In this document: positions 33,816 to 44,119 of the stretch, one piece after another
How positions within the stretch are numbered: position 1 is the stretch's first letter
Layout of the letters: every line of letters begins with the position of its first letter
NCBI RefSeq assembly: GCF_035046485.1
Contig: NC_085137.1
Coordinates: 134,544,703 to 134,608,702 of the forward strand
Direction: 5' to 3'
DNA length: 64,000 nucleotides
From: Aedes albopictus
Taxonomy: Eukaryota; Arthropoda; Insecta; Diptera; Culicidae
The notes under the pieces: model-generated
What the model saw: the letters and a program-made list of their open reading frames with translations, nothing else
What the model was told of the DNA's origin: nothing
Databases searched by the model: none
Made by a program: the position numbers and the translations under genes

Positions 33816-34018
33816 TTACCAGTAGCCGCTCGTGTTCCAATAGTCGCTTACGAGCGTAAAAAAAATAAAACCTGCAAAAGAAAAACAATCTTTATTTTAC
33901 AAATTTTCCAAATTTGCGTGCCGATTAATATCCGGATGAAGAGAATCATATACACATTCACTCCAATAAACATCATTTTGAAGACGGTGAGCGCCTTTTG
34001 GAACACGAGCGGCCACTG
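33816..34018. mobile_element. Inverted-repeat element, about 200 bp
   Basis: CAGTAGCCGCTCGTGTTCCA near 33818 is matched by TGGAACACGAGCGGCCACTG near 33995-34014 with one mismatch. An AT-rich core lies between. TA occurs just outside both ends, but termini are imperfect. Confidence 0.55.
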
Positions 34019-34107
34019 ATACACTGATGCTAATATTTTTCTTCTGGACACACTTTATTCACATGGCTAAAACATTAATACACTGAACAAAGTTCGCTCT
34101 GAATAAA

Positions 34108-34710
34108 GTGGTAGAAGAATTCGTCTACCTCGGTTCTTTGCTAACGACTGATAATAATGTGAGTCGTGAAATACGATTGCGCATCATCAGTGGAAGTCGT
34201 GCCTATAACGGGCTCCAAAAGAAAATGCGACCAAAAAAGATTCACCCTGCACCAAATGTACCATGTACATTGTACAAAACACTAAGAAGACCGGTAGTCC
34301 ACTTCGGACACGAGGCATGGACCATGCTCGAGGCGGACCTTTAAGCACTTGGAGTTTCAAACGACGCGTGCTAAGAACGATCTTCGGCGGCATGCAGGAA
34401 AATGGTGTGCGACGAGCTCCTACGGTGAACCCAACATCCTGAAAGTGGCCAAAGCTGGGTGGATACGGTGAGCAGGGCATGTTGCAAGAATGCCGGATAA
34501 CAACCCTGTAATGTTGGTGTTTGCTTATCGGATGAGGCGTGGAGTGCGGAGAGCACGATGGCGTACCAGGTGGAGCGCGATCTGGCGAGCGTTGGGCGTG
34601 ACAGACGTTGGAGAGTGGCAGCTGCAAATCGAGTATTATGGCGGCAAATTTTTGATTCAGTGTTATCATGCATTTGATGTTGAACTAAATACATGAAATG
34701 AAAGTTCTCA
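34108..34710 (+). pseudogene. 3' end of an RTE-type retrotransposon
   Basis: Reads VEEFVYLGSLLTTDN and VSREIRLRIISGSRAY, then TLYKTLRRPVVHFGHEAWTM, the typical RT C-terminal (thumb) region of RTE-like elements. After a stop at 34342 the frame shifts to FKRRVLRTIFGGMQENG and further. The end at about 34690-34705 has AAATACATGAAATGAAA, a plausible short-repeat tail. Same strand as the fragment at 16281-21328, but it sits inside the 32342-40102 composite, so it is probably a separate copy. Confidence 0.8.
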
Positions 34711-34736
34711 CTCACTCACATATAAAGCTGTTAGTA

Positions 34737-34865
34737 CACAGGGTCAAATATTTGTCCAAAAAGAAACCAATGCTCAAACATCTTGTTTGACTCGATAGAA
34801 TTTTCATTGGTGTCAAACAGATGTTGTTTCTTGAGTTCTTTCGTTGTCAATTATTTGAACCAGTG
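34737..34865. mobile_element. TA-flanked MITE, 129 bp
   Basis: CACAGGGTCAAATATTTG at the left and TTATTTGAACCAGTG at the right are imperfect inverses, flanked by TA (34735-34736, 34866-34867). Confidence 0.65.
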
Positions 34866-34867
34866 TA

Positions 34868-35589
34868 CTTCAGGCCTAACAGATGCGGTAATCACACGGG
34901 TATTTAACAAAACCATACTGAGGATGACGGGTGCCATTCCCGATTGCTCGGAAATTTCCTTGATTTTCTTGGGCACAGAGTATCTTCGTGCTTGCCACAT
35001 AATTCACACATGCAAAATAATCATTGACAGAGGTACTGCCGTAAATCGCATATCTGTCCCATATATTTAGGAAATCCGGCAAATATGCGGATATGCGATT
35101 CACGGCAGGGTAGCTCTTAGTTGATAACTGAGATTACGAAAAGTTGTCAAACCTCATTCAATAACGATTTCAAAGATCCATCGAAAAGTATCGGCGAGTT
35201 CTCCAATATGTATTATCTTAAAATCATTTCTTAAAAGTTTGTTACGTCGATTACTCCAATGATTACTAAAATTTCTCTTCTGCAATTATGTTTACTCTTG
35301 CATAAATGTTTTTAAAATATGTTTTGATTAAACTTTTTCACAGCTTCAGAGTAATGGCTAGTTTCCACTTGGTACGTATATATAGGAAAAATATAGGACA
35401 AGTAATGGTTAAGTAATGATTCCGCTCCCAAAGTTACTTGAGCAGACAATCATGACTTTAAAAGCGAATACTGTAATCCTATTCTTGGTGACTTTGGCTC
35501 TCTTTCCGGTACCATTTTCGTGATCGCATCAGGAAATTATTTACTACACATAATATGTATTATGTATTATTGATTAACACATGATTATT
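34868..35589. other. Unassigned stretch
   Basis: AT-rich intergenic-like DNA. A small inverted repeat, CTGCCGTAAATCGCATATCTG against GATATGCGATTCACGGCAG, lies at 35036-35107. No supported gene. Confidence 0.4.
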
Positions 35590-36465
35590 AACCTTCACGT
35601 ACCCGACCCCTCAACAACTCATTTTCAAAATGCTGGCATTTCATCAATTTTCATCCGAATTTTTTGAAGTCGCCCTCAATCGATCATAAATTAGTGATAG
35701 TTTATTTTACTGCAGTGACCATGGAATATCCGGAGCCATTCCGGAGATATTTCGGATAGTACTGGAGTCAGGGGGTTGGGGTGGTGTATATTTTGCCAAA
35801 TTACTAAAAGTGATTATTTCGTGTGTTGATGTGTTTGAGAAGCCCCCGTGGAGCTATTCCAGGTGTTCCGGAGCGGTCACATCAGTTGATACATACTCCA
35901 GTCCTTTTTTCTGCCCCATTCTCTTAAAATCATGAAGATTGATACGCCGCACGGCATGCAAACCAGAAATATCCCCGATGACACTCCCGTGGAACCTGTA
36001 CTAGATGTTCCGGGGTGGCCATATTAGTTGATACAGACTTCAGTCTATCGTTTCTGACTCAGTCATTCGAAATCATGAAGATCGATATGTCGCATGGCAT
36101 GTTTACGTTGAAAACCAGAAGTGTCCCTTATGAGGCCCCGTGGAACCTGTCACGGAGATCCGGATTGGTAAATTTATTCAAATCTGGTTATCGCAGTTGT
36201 GTTTCACTGTTCGCAACAAAAATTTTGCTAAGAATCGATGATTCAAACAAAACGCCACACGAAATGATCACTTTCAGCCATTTTGGCGGCCCCCTGACCC
36301 TAACACAATCCGGAATATCTCCGGATATTACATGGCCACTTGAGTATAATAAACTCGCACCAATTTATGATCGATTGAGGGCGACTTCAAAAAAATGGAT
36401 TAAAAATTGACGAAATGCAAGCATTTTGAAAATGATTTGTCGGGGGTCGGGTATGTGAAGGTTAA
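35590..36465. mobile_element. TTAA-flanked MITE, 876 bp
   Basis: TTAACCTTCACGTACCCGAC and the inverse GTCGGGTATGTGAAGGTTAA bound about 120-bp arms (also TCGCCCTCAATCGATCATAA and its inverse near 36366). The interior has two similar direct stretches mentioning AATCATGAAGATTGATA and TGTTCCGG. A 131-codon frame at 36015-36410 is unsupported by homology and lies mostly within the arm and interior repeats. Confidence 0.8.
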
Positions 36466-36593
36466 TATTATTGAATCGCTCAATGACACTGAGCGGTATT
36501 TGGGCATCCCGGGCACCACAACCCCGATTGTAAGATTCTATTCGGTTCCTGTGTTGGGTTAGCAGAACGAGCATGATCATTTATTTCTACATA

Positions 36594-36798
36594 CAGTCAG
36601 GATTCGTTATACACAGCGCCACCCATTTTACGCCTACCGCAATGTTGTCTTTCAACCAATTCAGTTTATTTTTGGAAGGTAATTAGCTTACGATATTCCG
36701 CAACTATATACGAAAAATAAGCTCAATCGGAGGCAAGGCAGCCGAAAAATCGTAGTGGGCGTAAAGTATCACCCAACGTGTGTAACGAATCCTGACTG
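36594..36798. mobile_element. TA-flanked Tc1/mariner-like MITE, 205 bp
   Basis: CAGTCAGGATTCGTTATACA and the near-perfect inverse TGTGTAACGAATCCTGACTG, with TA on each side (36592-36593, 36799-36800). The CAGT start is typical of Tc1/mariner termini. Confidence 0.88.
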
Positions 36799-36800
36799 TA

Positions 36801-37226
36801 TTCCCTCCCCGGCTGGGATAGCAGACCACCATTCCAGCAAAGTAATCCACCCCTTGACTCATCCATCCGGCGACGTAAACCCAAAACAAAGAAAACGCTA
36901 ATCTAGGTACACGATTGGTATAGCTCACCAGATTTCTTGTCTACTCCCTGGTCCCTGTCTTCGGCAAGGGAAAGCAGCTGCCAAACCAAGTCGGGGGGAC
37001 TGACCAAGGAAGTGGCATCCCTATCCCACCAATGCAATGTTTTCGTAGCCAGCATAACAGCGGCTCAAGCGTAGGGCTCAAGCTGACAACCTATCTTTTA
37101 ACACAGCAGCATAATTTTAATGCGGGGTAAGAAAACAAGAAGACCATAACAGTCCCCTGGGACTGACAGACTCGCTCGAATCCTCCCAAGCTGGCCTCTA
37201 CTGCGTCACTGTACCTTCTCGAGGTG
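36801..37226. other. Normal-complexity DNA, possibly part of a disrupted gene region
   Basis: GC-balanced, non-repetitive within the window. It continues on the far side of the 9-bp-duplication element (37864 onward). No open frame with supporting features. Confidence 0.35.
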
Positions 37227-37235
37227 ATTCACGGC

Positions 37236-37854
37236 CAATGAGAGTATATTACAGGTGGGGAAGAAGATACTTCGTGTGCGTGAGATCCGTGTCTGGTGCA
37301 AAACATGTCACTACTACATGCAAAGCGTGCTTCCATAACAGGCCCCTGACACGGCCTATATCAATGCATTGGAATCATGGTAGACAGGATGTCCTGGGCG
37401 CTAATAAATAGCGCCCACTGTCAAATGCGAAAACATCAACAATTTTTTTGTTTAACGTTTATTTTGGTTTGTTGATCAGTTTTTGGAATCATTTTTTCCA
37501 CCTGTTATGATCACAAAACACTTCAAACTCGCTTTAATATTAATGTACGGTAAGAGGAGCATGCGATTAGTTGAATAAAGTAACCCAACAAACACGCATT
37601 GTGAATGTGATTGCGTGTGTGGCTCACAACATCAAACAAAAGCTGCGTTTGTTGATTACACGCTCATTTCAATTTGCACGAATATGAGTATAAGGCAGTT
37701 AGATGTTGGCTACGATATATTTCATTCATGCCAGGGGCCTGTTCCATAAGAACGCGTGTCAAATAGTGACGTCACTATTTGTGTTTACATTTTTCTTTGC
37801 TTACTAATACATAGCCATCTCTTCTTCTTCCCCACCTGTAATATACTCTCATTG
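37236..37854. mobile_element. MITE with 9-bp target duplication, 619 bp
   Basis: Termini CAATGAGAGTATATTACAGG and the exact inverse, extending through GTGGGGAAGAAGA. Sub-terminal inverted stretches (TCCATAACAGGCCCCTG against CAGGGGCCTGTTCCATAA) follow. The flanks ATTCACGGC are identical (37227-37235, 37855-37863). A 9-bp duplication suggests Mutator-like, or possibly Merlin-like, mobilisation. Confidence 0.88.
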
Positions 37855-37863
37855 ATTCACGGC

Positions 37864-38527
37864 GGCTTTCCGGGGGCTTCGCAGCTGCCTGGGTGACGAA
37901 TCCTTCGGAGGTGTGTCCATCCTGCGTTGGCGGACCCATCCATGGGCCGTTGGCCGGTTTCTGTCCGGCAAATAAACTTACGACTCACACGCGCTTGAAA
38001 ATTACGGGCAACTGCAATGACTGCGATGCAACTGATGGGAGAGCAAGCAAAACACGACAAAAACACAGTGAGCACTGCTGCGCTAACATGTCAAAAGGGT
38101 CTAACTTGTTTTCGAAAACAAATGTTTTTGTCGCTCATGCATGATTATCTGTTTTTAATGATTCATGAAATTGTGAATGAAATAATCAAAGATTTCCTTG
38201 GTGATCGCAATGTTTACGCAGGATAATATTTAATCAGCGGCTTACGCTGTTAAATTAATTCTGGGACAATATGGGGACTTGAACTAGTTAAAAATGCTTT
38301 TTTACTCGTGAATTTCAACTAAAGCTAAATTTTCATACGTAGTAATACTGGTGCAATGGGTGAAAATAGTAAACAATATATGTACAAATATATTCTAAAT
38401 TGCAAAAATAATTCAAACATTTTTCGTTACACTGTTGGCGATGTTAGGTAACGGACGATATTAAATTTTGGAAGCAAAAATGGTGAATCAATAAATTGCG
38501 TCAAAATCAAGATAGGCCTTTATTGTA
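37864..38527. other. Unassigned stretch
   Basis: 37864-38060 is GC-rich and non-repetitive and was contiguous with 36801-37226 before the insertion. 38240-38520 is AT-rich. Overlapping 70-80-codon frames on both strands lack recognised motifs. Confidence 0.35.
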
Positions 38528-38529
38528 TA

Positions 38530-38638
38530 GGGCACTGCACTGTTTTGATTTTGTATGGGATTTTGACGTTTCGTGGCCTTGTTGTTTACTAAATTTCTGT
38601 AAGAGTGAAAGAGAAGGCGAGAATTTCATGCAGTGCCC
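38530..38638. mobile_element. Very short TA-flanked MITE, 109 bp
   Basis: GGGCACTGCA at the left and TGCAGTGCCC at the right, each flanked by TATA. No coding capacity. Confidence 0.7.
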
Positions 38639-38745
38639 TATATTAAGTGATTTTTGCTAACGCCCACTGCCAGGGATGCCACATATACAGATTTTTCTGT
38701 AACCATGCAGATTTTCTCGCAGCTTGTCATACAGAATTCTGTACA

Positions 38746-39241
38746 CGCTAACCTGAAACTACCCATCGCCCGGGTCGATTGTACCCGGATTTTCATGTTG
38801 TTAGCAGTTGTCAAAATCCGGGTAACCCGAAAACTCAGATTTCTTGAATCTGGGTAAAGATCTGGGTAATCGGCACTTAGTCATTTTCCGGCTTGAGAAT
38901 ATGGCAGCGGTTAGGAGAACGCTGGAAATTAAGGATGTTTCCGCGGAAAATATGCGAATAAACGACGGGAAAACAGAAAAATGCTTCCGGGGAACTGTTT
39001 TTCTGCATCAGGTAAGTGAACAGAGCATGGAAATTAGGAGCTTTTTTTATCAAAAATCTAAATTGAAAATAAATTAACAAAATCAAGGCCCCGGAGGAGC
39101 TGGGTACCGGTTACCCAGATTTTGCCACCAACATCGGTAACCCAGATTTGAGTAAAGGTGCCTTTACTCAGATTAGAGTAACTGCAGTTTTGCTCAATCT
39201 GGGTCGCTTTGACACCAATCTGGGTAACTGAGGGTTAGCGT
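38746..39241. mobile_element. Inner element with ACACGCTAACC ends carrying exon-like DNA
   Basis: ACACGCTAACC at the left and GGTTAGCGTGT at the right are exact inverses; TACCCAGA/TCTGGGTA-rich arms follow inside. The central 220 bp are of normal complexity and include the exon-like frame at 38901-39011. About 496 bp. Confidence 0.65.
38901..39011 (+). CDS. Exon-like 37-codon frame inside a MITE, with GTAAGT donor
   Basis: ATG at 38901 opens exactly 37 codons (starting MAAVRRTLEIKDVSAEN, ending TVFLHQ) immediately followed by GTAAGT at 39012-39017. Base composition is much more balanced than the flanking repeat arms. It could be the first exon of the transposase of the parent element, or a captured host exon. 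I do not recognise the protein. Upstream in-frame Met at 38844 would extend it into the repeat arm, which is unlikely. Confidence 0.35.
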
Positions 39242-39426
39242 GTATACCAATATTACAGATTTTTGGAAATTATACAGATTATACAGATTTTTCTGAAACT
39301 TACAGAATTTCAAACAGATTTTCCGCGAAATATTACAGATTTCATACAGATTTTTGGCAAAACATGGTAATACAGATTAAAAAGATTTTTGGAAGGCAAA
39401 ATACAGATATAAATGTGGCAACGCTA

Positions 39427-39769
39427 CCCACTGCCCATGGGAGTCTGAGTCAACACCAAATAAAGAGTCAACAAAATAAATAGCAGACAAAAGACTGCAG
39501 CAGATCAGCATTCCAAGTCCTATTTAATATTCCTGGATTTTTGGAAATCGCAACCAAGAATAATAAGCCGGAAAGTCAGGGTGAGAAGAAAAAAGACGAT
39601 GAAGAAAATGCGGCCAAAGGAAAGGAAGGAGCAAAGCAAACGTGGACCAGCCAGAAAGAAGAGTGGATCTGACAGGAAAAAGAGGACGATGCGGGTTTGT
39701 GTGATCTAAGCTGGCATGAGGAAAAAAAGGGCCCAGGAACGCAAATGTAAGGTATGCTAAAATATTTTA
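39427..39769. other. Unassigned stretch
   Basis: A-rich (GAAGAAAAAAGACGATGAAG, AAGGAAAGGAAGGAGC), stop-containing. It reads Lys/Glu-rich in places but no supported frame. Confidence 0.35.
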
Positions 39770-40102
39770 AATACCTATATTTAATTATTATACTAAGTAT
39801 TTATAATCAATCATTAAAGTGGATTTGAATTTGAGTTGTTGAGCTTTTGGACCATGATTTCTATTTCGTTATGCCTATTAAACATCAATTGCAAGGTATG
39901 GTCAAATGTAGGTATTCAAACAATCTCAAACTATGTTCACGATAAATACCATGTCGATACCAACCTTTGCTCTAATAACTTAATTTGTTATTGTGATATT
40001 CTTATAACATTACGTAGGATACCATTGCAATAACAGTTTTAGGTATTAGAGCAGAGGTTGGTATTGATATGGTATTAGTTAGGTATTCTCTTCTGCTCGG
40101 GA
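39770..40102. repeat. Right end of the composite element
   Basis: The last about 170 bp are the reverse complement of 19893-20070 of the intact copy (TTGGTATTGATATGGTATT and CTCTTCTGCTCGG landmarks). Confidence 0.75.
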
Positions 40103-40387
40103 TTTAATGACTTTTTAGGTAAGCTGATGAACGGTTATCCAAAAAAATCATAGACCATACTTTGGAAAACCTATACTGTGCCGAAACCGGTTCCAGGTGC
40201 CCTGACGGAAGTGGTCAAATGTAGAAAAAAAAACCAAACGCATACACGCAGCACACTAAATAACGGCTTCTTCGATAACGCGAAGAACGGTCAACAATAG
40301 TCTCAGGTCAGAAGTGTTCCGGAACCAGATTTCGCCGGAACTGGCGAAATGCACGAATGAACCAAACCCATACATGCATTACATCAA

Positions 40388-40612
40388 TTTAAAAAAAAAA
40401 AAAAGACGCGGACACCGTCTTCAGCCAAAGGCTGCACAGACTGAATGAAACTTAACACTAGACAAGGGACACATGGAGCATGCACCAGTGGATACGGAGA
40501 AGAAACTATTCTCACGAATAGTTTCATCGCCCGAAGCGGGAATCGAACCCTCACCCCACAGCATGGTGCGACTAGGAGCTTGGTGACCCTAACCGCACGG
40601 CTACGAGGCTCC
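40388..40612 (-). mobile_element. tRNA-derived SINE (first type)
   Basis: On the minus strand the head reads GTAGCCGTGCGGTTAGGGTC (A box) and GGTTCGATTCCCGC (B box). A body without coding follows and a T-rich end (A14 on the plus strand). It interrupts a 153-bp repeat unit; flanking AATTT on both sides may be a short target duplication. Confidence 0.8.
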
Positions 40613-40878
40613 ACAAATTTGCGACTTTTTAGGAGAACTGATTAATAATTTGCATGAAACTAGTCTAAAACCACATCAGGGACAATCGGTAAGTGGTAAA
40701 ATGTGAACCGAAAGTTGTAAATATGAAATTGAATCAAATCCATGCATGTCGTACCATAAAACCACGCTGATTCGACAATGATTGCTGTCAAATTACCTGT
40801 GTAAACTTTCAATTCGATAAACTAATCCTATTTTAGTTTTGTTTAGATTGTATGATTTGTTTTTGAACACAAATCTTA

Positions 40879-41305
40879 CAGATATTGTGGTGGTACGAAT
40901 TGATAGCTTGTACATTTTACGATTGTTGGCTTCCGAGGTTCACTGCGGTTGATCACCAAACGGATCAGGTGTCGGAATGCACCAAATTAGAACCACAGAC
41001 AAACAGACGTAACACCTTGAACGATTTTCATGGAAATCCATCGCCCAGTTCACACTACCATCACCTGGTGGAAAAGTTGCACGAATCACTGTGATGTGCA
41101 ATATCGTCAACAGAAGGCGCTAGTGTGAAACGTCAAACGCATAGAAAAACGATGCGCGCGCCTCTGGTTGTGAAAGTCACAACTATGAAAATTTAAAATG
41201 ATCGTTAAAAGCGTGGTCGATGGAAATTTTGCAAGTGTTACGTCTGTTTGTCTGTGTTAGAACTTTCGGAAGTATCAGCTGCACGAGGAGCCGCTGCGGG
41301 TGTAA
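40879..41305 (+). pseudogene. Possible host exon interrupted by a MITE
   Basis: An acceptor-like CTTACAG ends at 40878. The frame WWYELIACTFYDCW runs to SECTKLE at 40992, where the MITE starts. Just beyond the MITE the same frame resumes (LSEVSAARG) to a donor-like GTAAGT near 41302-41309. One copy of the target duplication must be ignored to read through. The surrounding DNA is otherwise repeat, and no homology is recognised, so chance is quite possible. Confidence 0.2.
40994..41256. mobile_element. MITE, 263 bp, CACAGACAAACAGACG ends
   Basis: CACAGACAAACAGACGTAAC and its inverse at the two ends, with a 7-bp flank repeat TTAGAAC (40987-40993, 41257-41263). Related ends (GACAAACAGACCTAACAC) occur at 52831. 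Confidence 0.88.
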
Positions 41306-41469
41306 GTAACATCACAATATCGTATCATTCGTATTTACAGTGTATTATACTGAGACATTTGATAATTTTTTTTAATTCAACAAATTTCGAATGAGCGGGG
41401 TACAAGTTAAAAAGTATCTTATTAAAGAGTGATGAATACGCGGGGTTTGACAGCAGCTTATTTGATAAC

Positions 41470-41735
41470 TTCTTCTTCTTCTTTATAGCTCAACGTTCGC
41501 ATTGGAACTTGGCCTGCCTCTCTTCTACTTAGTGTTCTTTAGAGCACTTCCACAGTTAATAATTGAAGGGTTTTCTTTGCACGCCATTGCATAAATTTGT
41601 ATATTTATTGTGAGGCAAGTTCTACACTATGCTCAGGAAGTCGAGAAAATGTTCCCGACCGGAACGGGAATCAAACCCGCCGTTTCCGGATTGGCGATTC
41701 ATAGCCTTAACCACTAGGCCAACTGGAGACCCTTT
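41470..41735 (-). mobile_element. Feilai-like tRNA-derived SINE, near full length
   Basis: Minus-strand head GTTGGCCTAGTGGTTAAGGC (A box) and GGGTTTGATTCCCG (B box). The body has GGGAACATTTTCTCGACTTCC and TAGAAGAGAGGCAGGCC, and the tail is AAGAAGAAGAA. Flanked by TTTGATAAC on both sides (41461-41469, 41736-41744). The body matches what I know of Feilai SINEs in Aedes. Mobilised in trans by a LINE. Confidence 0.9.
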
Positions 41736-42130
41736 TTTGATAACACGATGATCGATTCGTAAGAACATAGCCTCAGACCATATTTTAGACAACCGGTAGT
41801 GTCCCGAAACTAGTTCTGGGTGTCTAACTGGAAGTGGTCAAATGTAAAAGTGATTTGTACCCAAGCATAAGATAAATCAAATCGTGGTTTTTTAAGGTAA
41901 CCTGATGTACGTTAGCAATGATATTGCCTCAGACTATATTTGGGAGATCCGGTGGTGCTCCGGAACCTGTTCGGAAAGTAACCAAATGTACCATGCGACA
42001 CATCACATCACGGCTTTTTTAATAACCTGAGGAACGGTTAACTGGAAAATAGGCTCATACCACATTAGAGACTACTGGTAGGGTTGCACAACCAGCGTTT
42101 GATGCTTCGCCGGAACTACGAAAGTAAATA

Positions 42131-42717
42131 AAATCAATCAAGCGATAAATATGTGTAAGAGAACAAAATCTTGACATATTAAACCCACATACAAACAGTC
42201 GTCTCACTATACTCACTACGTTCTTGTTTTTAACGGTCAATATAACCTAGAATGTGCAAAAAAAAACTTTATCGAAGACCGCAAAGTGATCTGTGAATGT
42301 GTAAAAAGTTATATCTTAGCTTGTTAGTATCGTCTTGATATTGATCAGCTCCCAATGTTAGTGAAGGTATTCAAGCAGTCAACTGAGAAATCTGATATTA
42401 TTCAGCTCTGCTTTTACGCTGAACACAACGTCGGAGTATGTGCCATCAATGAGTTTTAAGTAAATTCAATGATGACTTTGATAAAATGCTTGCTTTTCTT
42501 AAAAATATCAGGATTCAGGAACACTTTGACTTACGTCGACGGAAAGATCGTGAGGACATATACGACGAGAAAGGCACTATCACCTCTAGGTGGATTAATT
42601 TGGGTTTTTATACAAATAGTTAATTTTGCATAACTCAATAATACTTCAAGCAGTCCTGAACATCAAACCAATACCTAGTAGAGGTGTTTTATCAAAACCT
42701 AGAAAATACCAATATAT
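42131..42717. other. Unassigned stretch ending the repeat family
   Basis: No gene. At 42565-42590 ACGAGAAAGGCACTATCACC and AGGTGGATTAA appear, the likely terminus paired with 31047. Confidence 0.4.
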
Positions 42718-42949
42718 TGCGCATTTCCCATTCCACTGGACCTCTTTCGCAATTAGTATAAGTGCGAGATAGTTTTATTGCGGTTTTGCATCGAATCGTG
42801 TCGGAATTTTCTGCGCACTTATTCATTTGGAGATGCTGAATAAGTGCGCAGAAGACACCGACATGATTCGAAGCAAAACCGCAATAAAACTATCCCGCAC
42901 TTATACTAATTGCGAAAGGGGTCCAGTGGAGTGGGAAAAGCGCAATAAG
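42718..42949. mobile_element. Hairpin MITE, 232 bp
   Basis: TTGCGCATTTCCCATTCCAC against GTGGAGTGGGAAAAGCGCAA at the ends, with arms continuing through ATAAGTGCG and GCAATAAAACTAT to a small loop. Nearly full palindrome. A relative with shared GTGCGC and GAAGACACCGA motifs lies at 52048-52284. Confidence 0.85.
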
Positions 42950-43059
42950 TTATTTTCAATATCTGAGCTACCGTCTTGGTATGATATTACCTGACTTTGG
43001 TAGTTATGTGTCAGTTATTCTTTCCTGCTGTTTCACTCATTAGATCCTGATTATTACTC
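42950..43059. other. Short unassigned spacer
   Basis: No feature seen between the hairpin MITE and the RTE remnant. Confidence 0.4.
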
Positions 43060-43440
43060 GGTGCAGACGGATGACCAACTTTTTCGAATCCTTGTTGAGG
43101 ACACAAGCTGTGATACTATCGTTACCAGCAACTATGTTGTTTTGAGCTGGTGGATGGCATCGTTAGCATCCTCTGACGCCAAATTCTACTACTTCCATAC
43201 ACTGCCTGGGTCTCCCTTGCTTAAGTCGGCTGCGCCAATCAGGTACACAGCGAAGTGCTTCTTCCACCTTTCAATAAACGCACATATCCGTCAAGACACT
43301 CCGGCCATCAGCCCTTCATATGCGGCTCGCGGCACGAAGACGTTGCCATATTTAGAATGTTCACCAGAACAACATGTACTTTCTAGAACAGCTCATAATA
43401 ACCATCTCTTCGTTACTATTCAATGGAATCAAGCATGGAT
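43060..43440 (-). pseudogene. RTE-type retrotransposon fragment, minus strand
   Basis: On the minus strand the translation shows NVFVPRA, then FIERWKKHF, the same two motifs as NGFVPR and VIERWKQHF at 17886-17985, spaced similarly, then AIHQLK. Stops and indels are present. The 133-codon plus-strand frame over this region is its antisense shadow. Confidence 0.65.
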
Positions 43441-44119
43441 TCCAAAACAACGACATCCATGAAGAGTAGGAAAACGCACTCGTCTGAAGACGACAGCCAC
43501 TTGCCCCGATTCCGCAGCCATCAGGTTCAATTCACCTTGCTCTCTCAACCGAGCCGAGCAAAACATTACTTAAAATATTTTTATTGTTTTTTTTTTTCTT
43601 TTGCTTATTTCATCCATAGTCAGTCAACTATAGACTTACTTACCGAGAGCACGCGCACACTAGCATCAAGAAGTAAAATGTGAGCGATAAGAGCCGCACG
43701 CTAGAGAGGAGATAACTCATCATTTAAGTTCATTTCGGAATCACAAATGAAACGAGCCCCCCATTGGTGTAGTTGGTTTGGAGCAGTAGAAAACCAGGGT
43801 CGCATTGACTGGAAAGTTGTTACATTTTTTCCGACGAAGTTTTGTTTTTTGCAAGAATTACCGAGCCATATTATGTATTCTTCGTTCGAAATTTGGTCCA
43901 AACAATTTAAAAAAGATCTTTTCGTGTAGATAATAGCCTAAATGTATGCAAACGGCATAAGTTATGAGTAGGTGTCGCCACTATAATTCCATTCAAAATT
44001 AGGAATCGCTGTACGACACTCTTGCACATCATAGTTATTATTTCAGAACTCACCGTAGGACTATATTTCTGGATTGTTGATGCTTTTCTGTATAAAAGGC
44101 TATCAAAATTTGTTTCAAA
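43441..44119. other. Unassigned stretch
   Basis: AT-rich with a T-run near 43593. No recognised repeat or gene. Confidence 0.4.

Larger units (their letters stand above)
38672..39426. mobile_element. Outer inverted-repeat element, ACAGATTTTT-rich
   Basis: Left end GATGCCACATATACAGATTT and right end AAATGTGGCAACGC (inverse GCGTTGCCACATTT) are imperfect inverted repeats. The body repeats ATACAGATTTTT many times. It is interrupted by the CACGCTAACC-ended element at 38746-39241. Confidence 0.6.
32342..40102. mobile_element. 7.76-kb composite flanked by the two ends of the GAGCAGAA element
   Basis: 32342-32785 (GAGCAGAAAAGAATAACAAC...) matches one end of the intact 490-bp copy at 19893-20385. 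39930-40102 (...CTCTTCTGCTCGG) matches the other end, in the same relative orientation. The 153-bp tandem array is interrupted exactly here and resumes in register, so the whole 7.76 kb behaves as one insertion event followed by nested ones, or as a long form of this family with cargo. Interior: an RTE tail, several MITEs and exon-like stretches. No transposase recognised. Confidence 0.55.
40103..42130 (+). repeat. 153-bp tandem array, right portion, heavily interrupted
   Basis: Diverged units resume with CTGATGAACGG, GAAACCGGTTCCAG, ACGGAAGTGGTCAAATG and AACCAAACGCATA, and recur near 40103-40385, 40613-40770, 41740-41880 and 41880-42120. They are separated by two SINEs and one MITE. Confidence 0.75.

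Noticed and set aside
34108..34710. Being the missing 3' end of the RTE element at 16281-21328
   Set aside because: Strand and order fit, but this piece lies inside the separate 32342-40102 insertion, so a second copy is more likely.
36015..36410. 131-codon plus-strand frame
   Set aside because: It lies within a TTAA MITE, ends in its inverted arm, and has no recognisable domain.
37857..38144. Overlapping 70-83-codon frames on both strands
   Set aside because: No splice or start context, and the minus frame begins in flanking DNA adjoining the 9-bp-duplication element. Left as unassigned.
43061..43462. 133-codon plus-strand frame
   Set aside because: The minus strand carries RTE motifs (FVPR, IERWKKHF) across the same bases, so the plus frame is an antisense shadow.
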